From Verrucomicrobiota bacterium (GTDB lineage Bacteria; Verrucomicrobiota; Verrucomicrobiia; Verrucomicrobiales; DEV007), in NCBI GenBank assembly GCA_027618625.1, contig JAQCER010000093.1, positions 1-8,510 of the forward strand: a stretch of 8,510 nt of DNA, written 5' to 3'. The translations under genes were made by a program, and so were the position numbers. This document shows positions 1 to 6,001 of this stretch, one piece after another; position 1 is the first letter of the stretch, and each line of letters begins with the position of its first letter. A model generated the notes under the pieces. That model worked only from the letters and a program-made list of their open reading frames with translations. It searched no databases and had not been told where the DNA came from.

Positions 1-33
1 AAAACCGCCGCCGACTCTATTTTTACCGATCAT
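1..33 (-). CDS. Possible start of a further minus-strand gene, cut by the window edge
   Basis: An ATG at 33-31 is followed by eleven open codons (M-I-G-K-N-R-V-G-G-G-F) to the left edge. An AGAGG ribosome-binding-like sequence (minus strand, 42-38) ends four bases before it. The ATG lies 42 bases beyond the stop of the neighbouring minus-strand gene, so it could be the next gene of the same transcription unit. Eleven codons are too few to recognise a product and the open frame could be chance. Confidence 0.2.
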   Translation of the reverse strand, partial: MIGKNRVGGGF

Positions 34-75
34 CCCGCCTCTGGGACTGGCCCTAATTAAACGGTTTCTGTTCAA

Positions 76-585
76 TCAAGGTGTCGCCGGGCCCACTGCG
101 TTGGGATTGACGGTGAGTGGTGGTTCCGGCAAGGGCTGGGCGGTAACTCGGAAAAATGCCCGGGCCACGGGTGATGGTGTGAGCCAGTAGCCACTGGCTG
201 GATCGTCGATGGCGCGTTGCCAGGTGTGCAGATTGGTTGAGTAGTCGACCCAAACGTTCGCCCAGGGTGGATAGGCGGCTAGGTCTGGATTCCATTTGGC
301 TGGTTCGGTGATTGAGGCTGCGGTGACTTCGATCAGGCTGGCGGGATCCGGTACCGTTGGCGAGCGATCGAGCACGTATTCGATCAGGTTTGGCAAGGAG
401 TCATTGTCAGGGTTTGCGGTTGGGGTGATCGATTGTCCTTTGCGAGACGCCCAGGTGCTGAAGGTTTCGGAGACGACAGTCTCGACGATGCTGGTGGGGG
501 CCGAGGCAACGGAATCCATTGGCGTGACCTCGCGGGAAAAACGCATACCTTGCGACATCTCCACCGGTCCGGCCACTGCGTCCAA
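76..585 (-). CDS. C-terminal part of a secreted protein with a verrucomicrobial-type tail (frame-interrupted)
   Basis: This open frame encodes 169 residues from a TTG, but the TTG is unlikely to be the true start: the frame is open only back to a TGA at 612-610, and a better N-terminus lies in another frame just upstream (see 596-784). About residues 43-76 hold 'FSTWASRKG', then 'ANPDNDSLPNLIEYVLDRSP', an Asp/Asn-rich stretch resembling the calcium-binding-like segment near the C-terminus of many exported Verrucomicrobiota proteins. The end has 'WVDYSTNLHTW' and 'ARAFFRVTAQPLP', which also fits such tails. The role of these tails is not settled; sorting or surface display is an inference. Dropping one base from the five-G run at 591-595 joins this frame to the upstream signal-peptide frame and gives about 235 residues. 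Catalytic function unknown. Confidence 0.6.
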   Translation of the reverse strand: MDAVAGPVEMSQGMRFSREVTPMDSVASAPTSIVETVVSETFSTWASRKGQSITPTANPDNDSLPNLIEYVLDRSPTVPDPASLIEVTAASITEPAKWNPDLAAYPPWANVWVDYSTNLHTWQRAIDDPASGYWLTPSPVARAFFRVTAQPLPEPPLTVNPNAVGPATP

Positions 586-595
586 TGACTGGGGG

Positions 596-784
596 ATGTT
601 GTCCGAGATTCACGCAACCGGGGCAGTCGGCATCATGCACGTCGCCAAATCCTCCGTCTTCTACTTCTCCGGTAATGGACTGCGCTCCTGCACCTGTCAC
701 CAGCAACGCTGCGGTGATGGGCGAGGCGAACCGTTGGCAAAAGCCGTGGAGGCGTTTTCCAATTCCAATTCCATACGAAAGCAC
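596..784 (-). other. Probable N-terminal part (signal peptide) of the interrupted secreted protein
   Basis: On the minus strand a GTG at 784-782 opens a frame with a basic start (GIGKRLHGFCQR), a hydrophobic core (ITAALLVTGAGA) and an A-x-A-like cleavage point before QS, which is the pattern of a Sec signal peptide. A TTG at 835, directly after the TPR gene's stop, would add 17 residues without improving the signal. The frame is open to 407, but beyond about 595 the neighbouring frame (76-585) makes better protein sense. The two pieces are therefore probably one gene split by a one-base change in the five-G run at 591-595. The alternative is that this is a chance frame and the downstream fragment has lost its start. 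Confidence 0.4.
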
Positions 785-836
785 CCTGAAATATACACGC
801 AACCGCCAGCCCGGCACCGGAAGTTTCTGCTGCAAT

Positions 837-1964
837 TTATCCGCGCTTCACACCGAATGCAGACATCCAGATCGAGGCGACAAAGGCGAGCAGCCAGACA
901 GACGTGAGTGAGCCTGCTTCGAGTCCCATGGCGGTAACGACGGTGTCGGCGGTTCCCATGACAAAGATGGCGATCGCCAGGCCGACATAGAGTTTCACGC
1001 CGATGCTGTCCTCATTCTTGAACGATGCAGCCAGTGGAACGGCGCTGGTGCAAAGGGTCGCGCCTCCAAGGAAAAGTGGTGCCATCCCAAGTCCAGTGCC
1101 TGCGACCACAGCAAGCAGTCCGACGCTGATCCCTCCTCCAACGAGGATGCCTTCCATCACCTCGGGCTTTCGCAGGGCCATGCGCGCATTGCGATCCATC
1201 AGAACGATCAGGTTGCCCACGCCGCGTGCCACATGCGTCCACAGCGCAAACAGCAGGTAGAGGGCGATCACCAGAAACGCGAGCAGCGGACTCACTTTCT
1301 GAAGTGCCTTCACGACCATGTTGTAGACAAGGTAGAGCCCGATGATGATCCCGAACCGGTACTTCGCACTGAACTTCGCCAGCCAGAAGCTCCACTTCAA
1401 GTAACCGCGGTAGATGATCGATCGCGCACGGAACGACTCTAACATTCCCTCACGCGCGGATTCAAAAGAGGGAGAAAGGCGCAGCGATTCCCGAAAATGC
1501 TCCTCGGCTTTCCTGTGGTCGCCGCGGCGCAATGCTGCGTATCCGGCATTGAAATGCGGCATCGGATCATCGGGATCCCTGGCCAGTTGCCGCTCAATGG
1601 TGTAGGCATTCTCATCCGTCTTGCCCTGCAGGAGAAGTGCCTGGGTGAGCAGGTTCTGCGCAAAGTCGTGATCGCCGTCGTGGCTGAGTGCCTCGCGGGC
1701 GGACTTTTCCATGCTCGCCCACTTCTGTTCGCCCGCGAACACATTGGCCTGCGCTGCGTAGCTGTCCGCAGATTCAGGTGCCAGGGCGATGGCTCGCTCA
1801 GCGGCTTGATGAGCATCTTTGTGGCGCTTCATTCTCGCCAGAATGATCGCGCGCAGTCCGTGGCTGACGGCATTTTCTGGCTCCAGGCCGATCGACATCT
1901 CGACCGAGTGCAGGGCATCGGTTTCACGTTTGTCCTGCAAATACTGGTACCAGCCGAGCAGCAT
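837..1964 (-). CDS. TPR-repeat protein with a polytopic membrane C-terminus (main surviving frame)
   Basis: The 375-residue frame from the ATG at 1964 has two parts. Residues 1-170 are tetratricopeptide-like helical repeats; the clearest covers about 134-167 (PMPHFNAGYAALRRGDHRKA followed by EEHFRESLRLSP), with others near 30-63 and 64-97. Residues about 204-370 hold some six hydrophobic segments (204-221, 225-245, 272-292, 294-314, 322-345, 353-370). The TPR part is probably a cytoplasmic protein-binding platform fixed to the inner membrane; partner unknown. The same frame continues upstream as convincing TPR sequence (GRYADAESFYKQALAEDP) to an in-frame TAG at 2039-2037, with the likely original start beyond it at 2090. 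With the TAG read as an amino acid the protein would be 417 residues. The zinc-ribbon membrane gene lies immediately upstream and the two are probably co-transcribed. Confidence 0.75.
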   Translation of the reverse strand: MLLGWYQYLQDKRETDALHSVEMSIGLEPENAVSHGLRAIILARMKRHKDAHQAAERAIALAPESADSYAAQANVFAGEQKWASMEKSAREALSHDGDHDFAQNLLTQALLLQGKTDENAYTIERQLARDPDDPMPHFNAGYAALRRGDHRKAEEHFRESLRLSPSFESAREGMLESFRARSIIYRGYLKWSFWLAKFSAKYRFGIIIGLYLVYNMVVKALQKVSPLLAFLVIALYLLFALWTHVARGVGNLIVLMDRNARMALRKPEVMEGILVGGGISVGLLAVVAGTGLGMAPLFLGGATLCTSAVPLAASFKNEDSIGVKLYVGLAIAIFVMGTADTVVTAMGLEAGSLTSVWLLAFVASIWMSAFGVKRG

Positions 1965-2036
1965 GAGTGCGTCAGGACGGTGCGGATCTTCGGCCAGTGC
2001 CTGTTTGTAGAAGCTCTCCGCATCGGCATAGCGTCC

Positions 2037-2090
2037 CTAATTGGCCAGGAGTTGTCCGCGCTTGAGGTGAGAGTCGAAAGAGCCGTTCAT
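2037..2090 (-). other. Severed 5' end of the TPR gene, ending at a premature TAG
   Basis: ATG at 2090-2088 begins M-N-G-S-F-D-S-H-L-K-R-G-Q-L-L-A-N, followed by TAG (2039-2037). After the TAG the same frame continues G-R-Y-A-D-A-E-S-F-Y-K-Q-A-L, which with the preceding residues makes one normal TPR helix pair. CAG (Gln) or GAG (Glu) would fit at this position, and either is one base from TAG. No ATG, GTG or TTG lies between the TAG and 1964, so reinitiation there would lose the first repeat. The ATG is 74 bases past the stop of the zinc-ribbon gene. No Shine-Dalgarno sequence is evident. Confidence 0.6.
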
Positions 2091-2164
2091 CAGTTGATTC
2101 TGAGCAAAGTAGCGCCGCGCCTGTGCGACGCGAGCCCATCTGACGATACGTTACGTTTACCAGA

Positions 2165-3559
2165 TCACTTGAAGTCGAACGAGCCGTCGAGCATTACGTC
2201 TTCTGGATTGTAGTCATTGTCGTCGCGTTTGACCCAGCCTTCCTCGACCAGCTCCACGATCTCCACCTGCTGGGCGTCGACATCCATCGGGTTGCCAGTG
2301 GGGTAGCGCAGCCTGACGATGGCAAAGGTGTAAGGGGATCTCAAAAGTGCGCGCTGGAGTGCTTTGTCCACCTCGCTGTCTCGGGCGGTGTATCCCCAGA
2401 GCCGATGCTCCTCCTCAGGATCGCGAATTTGATAACAGCGCCAGTCGGCGAAGTCCTGATACTTGAAATTGTAGTAGTCATCCCGCCCTAACATGGCCCG
2501 GAACTCATAAGGGTCCGTCATCCGCTGGCCGGTGAACAATTCCCACGAAATCTCTGAGTATCCAACCCAACTTTCCCAATCGACCTTAAAGCCATCGGGA
2601 GTCTGCTCGAGCGCGATGATACGCTGAGGTTCCACCGCGCCGATGGTATCGTCCTCCGGTTTAAGCTGGATGACGGCAACGATGTACTTCATGTGGGACA
2701 TCAGCTCCTGTGGCTTCGGCAGTGCGTTGTATCCGATGGGCTTGTAGGTGTGGATGCCATAGTATTGGCGGGCCAGTGGGCCTACTCGCTCCGGCTGGCG
2801 GACGTAACGGATCAGCTCATCCTCGGACGATGCTTCAAGGAAGTTCTTGATGGCAACGGAAACTTCTCCATGAAATTCGGTGACGTCCTTGCTCTCAGCC
2901 AGTCCGTAGGCCCTCTGCACCTGAGTGGTGTCTGCCAGAGAGGGTTTTGCCTCGACGTCCATTAGGCCCAGCCCCAGAATCGCTATGCCTCCGATGAGAA
3001 GCAGGGCTATGATAAGAAACATGATGGGAAGCTTGCTCGACTTGCCGCGATAAGGTGTGCCGTCGTCGTCCCACGAATGTCCGGAAGCCGCCGCTTCTGA
3101 TGCCCCGCCAATGAAGCGTTTACGGCGTTCCTCTGGAGGCGCGTTCGGGTCTGCCTTCAGCTCCTCGTCTTCCGTAGAGGTAAGTGATGTGCCGAACTCA
3201 AGCTTCTTCCGATGATGCCGTTTCTGCTCCCAGTTTTCCCGGGATTCACGATCTGCTTTCAGCCCCGCTGGAGTGGGATCGTATTCGCGTTGATCGGGGA
3301 GGACGCTGCTGACTTCCTTGCGAACAACGCCGCGTGGCGTGCGCATCGCTCGAGCGGCCCCAGGATTCCCGACAAGCGATTCTACTGCTGCCCCGTCAGG
3401 ATCAGAGGCAGCTTTTTCGATAGCAACTGCTGGGACTTTTACCGTCTTTTGGCATTTCGGACATTTCAAGGCACGTGCCTGTGAATCCTTGGGCAATTTC
3501 AGCAAGGACTCGCAGGACGGGCATTTGAATATTCGCCATTGCTTCGAATCGGTCGACAT
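2165..3559 (-). CDS. MJ0042-type zinc-ribbon protein with one membrane helix and a large C-terminal domain
   Basis: Starting from ATG 3559 (MSTDSKQWR) the product is 464 residues; an ATG at 3580 would add seven. Two CxxC pairs at residues 13-16 and 33-36 (KCPSCESLLKLP and LKCPKCQKTVKVP) form a small zinc ribbon of the MJ0042 type. Residues about 45-175 are charged, low in hydrophobics and probably disordered. One strong membrane helix lies at about 177-200 (LPIMFLIIALLLIGGIAILG), and about 260 residues follow. Many basic residues precede the helix, so the zinc ribbon is probably cytoplasmic and the C-terminal domain faces the periplasm. I do not recognise that domain; it has aromatic- and acid-rich stretches (WESWVGYSEISWELF, YYNFKYQDFADW). 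The gene stops 74 bases before the TPR gene. The zinc ribbon may bind protein or nucleic acid, but the role is unknown. Confidence 0.8.
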   Translation of the reverse strand: MSTDSKQWRIFKCPSCESLLKLPKDSQARALKCPKCQKTVKVPAVAIEKAASDPDGAAVESLVGNPGAARAMRTPRGVVRKEVSSVLPDQREYDPTPAGLKADRESRENWEQKRHHRKKLEFGTSLTSTEDEELKADPNAPPEERRKRFIGGASEAAASGHSWDDDGTPYRGKSSKLPIMFLIIALLLIGGIAILGLGLMDVEAKPSLADTTQVQRAYGLAESKDVTEFHGEVSVAIKNFLEASSEDELIRYVRQPERVGPLARQYYGIHTYKPIGYNALPKPQELMSHMKYIVAVIQLKPEDDTIGAVEPQRIIALEQTPDGFKVDWESWVGYSEISWELFTGQRMTDPYEFRAMLGRDDYYNFKYQDFADWRCYQIRDPEEEHRLWGYTARDSEVDKALQRALLRSPYTFAIVRLRYPTGNPMDVDAQQVEIVELVEEGWVKRDDNDYNPEDVMLDGSFDFK

Positions 3560-3649
3560 AAGGCTTGAACAGTGCTGCATTACGGAGGCTAGTTCAAGGA
3601 GGAACCGGCGACTCTTTTGCGGAGATTCGGTGGGTGCCGTCTGTAGCAG

Positions 3650-4216
3650 TTATGGGTTCTTTAGAAGGTCAAATTCCTGCTCCAGGGGTCTTCTGTCCTC
3701 CAGGTGCGCCGCGAGCCTTTCCGCGATCAAGGGGCCATTGAGCGACCCCTTTGAGCCGAGGCCGTTGAAAAAGCCGATTCGACTGTGCGTCGGGTGCGTG
3801 CCGATGAGGGCTCGGCTGTAGGCAATGATGGGCCGGATCGCAGCGGTGTGGCAGGTCACCGTGAAGTCGACCTTCAACATTTGGCGAAGTTTTTCTTCAA
3901 TCGCCGCACGGCCAGCTGCTGTTGGCGTATGGGTCAGATCGTCACGTGCATAGGTGGATCCCGCTCGGAACGTGCCTGCCTCCGCAGCAGCGCCCGGGGT
4001 GGGTGCCATCCACGCTGGCCCGTTCAAGATGCGTGTTTCGTCCTTCATGGCGGGGCAATCGATGGTGAGCAGCTCGCCCTTTGCACAGGCGAATGGCACC
4101 CAGTCGAAGTAGGGGTTGCCAGAGCGGCCGTCCGAACCCTGACAGAACACTAATCGATCGGCAAAAACAGTGCTGTCGCCAGTATCAATGCGAACGCCAT
4201 CCGCCTCCACCGTCAC
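3650..4216 (-). CDS. FAD-dependent oxidoreductase (DAO family), C-terminal half, frame-interrupted
   Basis: A 188-residue frame (GTG at 4216) is the second half of the FAD oxidoreductase that starts at 4730. The coding sense extends further upstream in this frame to about 4327 (G-F-E-I-A-A-A-H-I-L-D-V-P-R-F-L-Q-A-S), so the GTG is not a natural start. Residues 1-30 include the strand TVFADRLVFCQGSDG that normally leads to an FAD-contacting turn. The end, IGFFNGLGSKGSLNGPLIAE, is the typical DAO-family C-terminal FAD-binding glycine motif (N-G-x-G-S-K-G). The motif RPIIAYSRALIGTHP also fits the family. On its own this half lacks the Rossmann dinucleotide fold and cannot be a working oxidoreductase. 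It ends at TAA 3652-3650, about 90 bases before the zinc-ribbon gene. Confidence 0.8.
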   Translation of the reverse strand: MTVEADGVRIDTGDSTVFADRLVFCQGSDGRSGNPYFDWVPFACAKGELLTIDCPAMKDETRILNGPAWMAPTPGAAAEAGTFRAGSTYARDDLTHTPTAAGRAAIEEKLRQMLKVDFTVTCHTAAIRPIIAYSRALIGTHPTHSRIGFFNGLGSKGSLNGPLIAERLAAHLEDRRPLEQEFDLLKNP

Positions 4217-4229
4217 CGCGCTGGCGATA

Positions 4230-4730
4230 TCAATGTCTGCCGTGCGGACTTCGAAGCGCGTTCGCGATGCTTGCAGGAATCGTGGGACATCCAGAATGTG
4301 AGCTGCAGCAATTTCGAATCCGCCCCCACCTAATCCGCGCGGGATCGATCAGTGGTTTGGGTTGCGGGACGCTCAGGAAGCTTCGGATCTCGGGATCGTT
4401 GACTGCGGACTGCCATTTCTGGAGTGCTTTGTCATCCGGCAGCAATCGGACCAGTGGCATCGAGTGCAGCAGGGGAGCGTTCAGTTCACGCTCGACGGTC
4501 CGGTAGAATGCAATGGCGACTGGCAGAAATTCCTGAAGTCGCCAGGACAGGCACGTGCGCTGTCCCGTCATCGGGTTGATCAGGCCAGCGGCAACCTTGG
4601 ATGCGGTGACCGCCTCGTCGCGATCGATCACGACCACGCGCCGTCCGCGCAGATGCAATCGCCAAGCCAGCAGCGTGCCCGCGAGCCCCTGGCCGATGAT
4701 CGCGTAGTCATAACGTGCGGCGTTCACCAT
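4230..4730 (-). CDS. FAD-dependent oxidoreductase (DAO family), N-terminal half, frame-interrupted
   Basis: From ATG 4730 (MVNAARYDYAIIGQGLAG) the Rossmann dinucleotide-binding motif G-Q-G-L-A-G lies at residues 13-18, followed by the beta strand RRVVVIDRD whose acid would bind the FAD ribose. SKVAAGLINPMTGQR is a conserved family segment, as in glycine-oxidase/MnmC-C-like proteins; the substrate cannot be named. ATG 4754 is an alternative start overlapping the thioesterase gene by 19 bases. I prefer 4730, five bases after that gene's stop, because family members begin just before the Rossmann strand. True coding ends near 4323: the frame changes at the five-C run (plus strand 4323-4327) and the last residues before the stop at 4230 are nonsense. 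Deleting one base there gives a continuous 359-residue protein, close to the usual family length. Confidence 0.8.
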   Translation of the reverse strand: MVNAARYDYAIIGQGLAGTLLAWRLHLRGRRVVVIDRDEAVTASKVAAGLINPMTGQRTCLSWRLQEFLPVAIAFYRTVERELNAPLLHSMPLVRLLPDDKALQKWQSAVNDPEIRSFLSVPQPKPLIDPARIRWGRIRNCCSSHSGCPTIPASIANALRSPHGRH

Positions 4731-4735
4731 GTCGG

Positions 4736-5134
4736 TTAATCGCTCGTTCGCCATGAAGCGGGAACTGGAATCGGCAAGCCTGCCGGCAGGCGGATAAACG
4801 CGCACTGCTGCCTGCACTGCGCCAGTAGCGTCCCGTCAGAATCTCGAAGCAAGGTGAACCCGCAACAGAAGCGCGCCCGTTTCACCTCCTCAAGCCGCGC
4901 CTCCACGCGCACCGTATCCCCGAGCACTGCTGGTTTCATGTAGTCGATTTCGGTGCGCAGGACCGCCGGGAATTCCTGTGCTGCGACAATTTCGGCCAGC
5001 GAGACCCCTAACATCGTCACCAACGCAGTCCGCGCCTGCTCAATGAATCGCAGGTAAGCAATATTACTGACAACGCCGCCGCAGTCAGTGTCGTAGAACA
5101 TGACTGGCACAAGGATTTCGGTTCGACGCTCCAT
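4736..5134 (-). CDS. YbgC/FadM-type acyl-CoA thioesterase (hotdog fold)
   Basis: The product is a 132-residue single-domain hotdog thioesterase from ATG 5134 (MERRTEILVPVMFYDTD); ATG 5146 would add four residues. The signature YDTDCGGVVSNIAYLRFIEQ at about residues 14-33 matches the 4-hydroxybenzoyl-CoA thioesterase family pattern (Y-x-D-T-D-x-x-G-h-V-x-N), with the active-site Asp in the DTD. The second half has the expected DYMKPAVLGDTVRVEARLEE strand region. Such enzymes hydrolyse short- to medium-chain acyl-CoA thioesters in the cytoplasm; in some bacteria YbgC acts with the Tol-Pal system or phospholipid synthesis, but no tol genes are in this window. The stop at 4738-4736 is tightly spaced with the oxidoreductase start, so translational coupling is likely. 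The substrate is unknown. Confidence 0.85.
   Translation of the reverse strand: MERRTEILVPVMFYDTDCGGVVSNIAYLRFIEQARTALVTMLGVSLAEIVAAQEFPAVLRTEIDYMKPAVLGDTVRVEARLEEVKRARFCCGFTLLRDSDGTLLAQCRQQCAFIRLPAGLPIPVPASWRTSD
4778..4791. repeat. Perfect 14-base palindrome at the end of the thioesterase gene
   Basis: GCCTGCCGGCAGGC is its own reverse complement. It lies inside the thioesterase coding region (codons for L-P-A-G-L) about 40 bases before its stop and just before the oxidoreductase start. No T-run follows, so it is not a standard terminator. It could fold as a GC-rich hairpin at the gene junction, or be chance in GC-rich code. Confidence 0.45.
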
Positions 5135-5263
5135 TCGCCCAAACATCTCCGCGCAGGCTTTACGGTCAAGCGCCGTTGTGCTCCCTGGAACTGAAGGAAC
5201 TGAGCGGCTGGGCTCGAATGGGCAGTCAAGCCACCCCTTAAGGAATTCAGGAACAGTCGTTCG

Positions 5264-5770
5264 TCAGCTGGCAGATACATCCCTGCCCTTTGTTTTCAAG
5301 GTCGTGTAGGAACCTTCAAAAAGCGCATACTCCTCTGCAGGAACGCCGTCTGCTACGGAAACTTTCACGTTGATGAATGCCCCGTCTTTCATGTTCAGCT
5401 GAATGCATTCGATTAAACTTTGGAGAACGGCTACGCGAGGCAGGCTCGAATCCAGTGAGTGCTTGTCGGCAATGTGAATGGTGATCATCGGATTGACGAT
5501 GCCCATCACCGAAGTGACTTCGATTCCCGCCGAACTGGTGAGGCTACATTTCGGAACCAGCTCAGAACCTACTTGCAGAAAGGGGGCAACCCATGTTCGC
5601 GGATGGGCGATTTGATCGGAAGGGATCTCGTGCCATTTCCCAGTGACCTCCAGTTTTCCTACCGACGATAGCTGCGGCTGATACAGACGATGAAACTGCT
5701 GAAGCGATACATCTGCGAATCCGCTGGTGGCCGCGCACATTAATCCGAGAATTAGTATAAGAGCCTTCAT
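5264..5770 (-). CDS. Small secreted protein of unknown function
   Basis: ATG 5770 gives 168 residues beginning MKALILILGLMCAATSGFA, a clear Sec signal peptide with likely cleavage after GFA before DVS; a TTG at 5788 would add six residues and is less likely. The mature part (about 148 residues) has alternating hydrophobic and polar stretches suggesting beta structure (KLEVTGKWHEIP, MITIHIADKH, AFINVKVSVADGVPAEEYAL), two cysteines (VPKCSLTS, IECIQLN) that could form a disulfide, and no membrane helix after the signal. I do not recognise the family. It is the first gene of the minus-strand block, about 130 bases before the thioesterase, and reads divergently from the plus-strand gene at 6002. 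A periplasmic location is inferred from the signal peptide. Confidence 0.65.
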   Translation of the reverse strand: MKALILILGLMCAATSGFADVSLQQFHRLYQPQLSSVGKLEVTGKWHEIPSDQIAHPRTWVAPFLQVGSELVPKCSLTSSAGIEVTSVMGIVNPMITIHIADKHSLDSSLPRVAVLQSLIECIQLNMKDGAFINVKVSVADGVPAEEYALFEGSYTTLKTKGRDVSAS

Positions 5771-5791
5771 GGACAGACTAGGGTTCAACTA

Positions 5792-5821
5792 CTGATAGCC
5801 GCTTTTAACGGCAATTGGCAA
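5792..5821 (-). promoter_or_regulatory. Candidate sigma-70-type promoter for the minus-strand block
   Basis: On the minus strand TTGCCA (5821-5816) and TATCAG (5797-5792) are separated by 18 bases, matching -35 (five of six) and -10 (four of six) boxes. They lie a short distance before the ATG at 5770, as expected for the first gene of the block. Such matches are common by chance. Confidence 0.3.
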
Positions 5822-5910
5822 GTTCCGAAGTGAAAATTCGGTGAGATTCCAGTGCTGAGGCAAGATGTAAGGACTACAACGCCTATTCCGAAAGTCAACC
5901 TGACTTCTCG
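5810..5910 (+). ncRNA. Degenerate cobalamin-riboswitch-like element
   Basis: The plus strand at 5831-5870 contains GAAAATTCGGTGAGATTCC, then AGTGCTGAGGCAAGATGTAA, which parallels the conserved cobalamin core (GGGAA..CGGTG..A.TCC..GCTG..C.GCAACTGTAA) in order and spacing. At 5887-5904 CCGAAAGTCAACCTGAC resembles the B12 box with its approach (GAAAGTCAGGRRAYCTGCC) with about four central bases missing. Differences count against function: GGG in the core reads GAA, the CCCGC is reduced, the stem flanking GGTG pairs poorly, the large P7-P10 arms are absent, and a better promoter lies downstream at 5934-5961. It precedes a membrane protein with no evident B12 link. It may be a relic, a short variant or coincidence. 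Confidence 0.35.
5892..5906 (+). repeat. Small hairpin at the shortened B12-box-like site
   Basis: AAGTCA and TGACTT form a perfect 6-base stem around a 3-base loop (ACC). No T-run follows, so it is not a terminator by itself. It coincides with the B12-box-like sequence and could be a remnant of that element. Confidence 0.4.
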
Positions 5911-5933
5911 ATAAATCATAATATTCAGAGTTC

Positions 5934-5961
5934 TTGCATTTTAAGGAATTTTAAATAGAAT
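5934..5961 (+). promoter_or_regulatory. Candidate sigma-70 promoter for the plus-strand membrane gene
   Basis: TTGCAT (5934-5939) and TAGAAT (5956-5961) are spaced by 16 bases, with an AT-rich spacer. The -10 box overlaps the ATG at 5960, so transcription would begin near 5968 and that ATG could not be used from this promoter. This favours the next in-frame ATG at 6002 as the start. Confidence 0.45.
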
Positions 5962-6001
5962 GCCCCTCCGGCATTTCCAAGCAAAGGGCAAAAACATCCA
6001 A

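Noticed and set aside
296..907. Plus-strand open frame of 203 codons across the left end
   Set aside because: Composition is basic and cysteine/serine-rich without domain character, and it lies opposite the tail-domain fragment whose conserved-looking motifs are on the minus strand.
1497..2213. Plus-strand open frame of 238 codons
   Set aside because: Antisense shadow of the TPR gene; the minus strand carries clear repeats and membrane helices here.
5147..5263. Gap between the small secreted gene and the thioesterase gene, examined for a terminator or small gene
   Set aside because: No hairpin with a T-run, no promoter pair and no convincing short frame was seen.
5825..5841. CCGAA/TTCGG hairpin with a seven-base loop in the divergent intergenic region
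   Set aside because: A five-pair stem is expected by chance, and it would compete with the riboswitch-like pairing; kept only as a caution.
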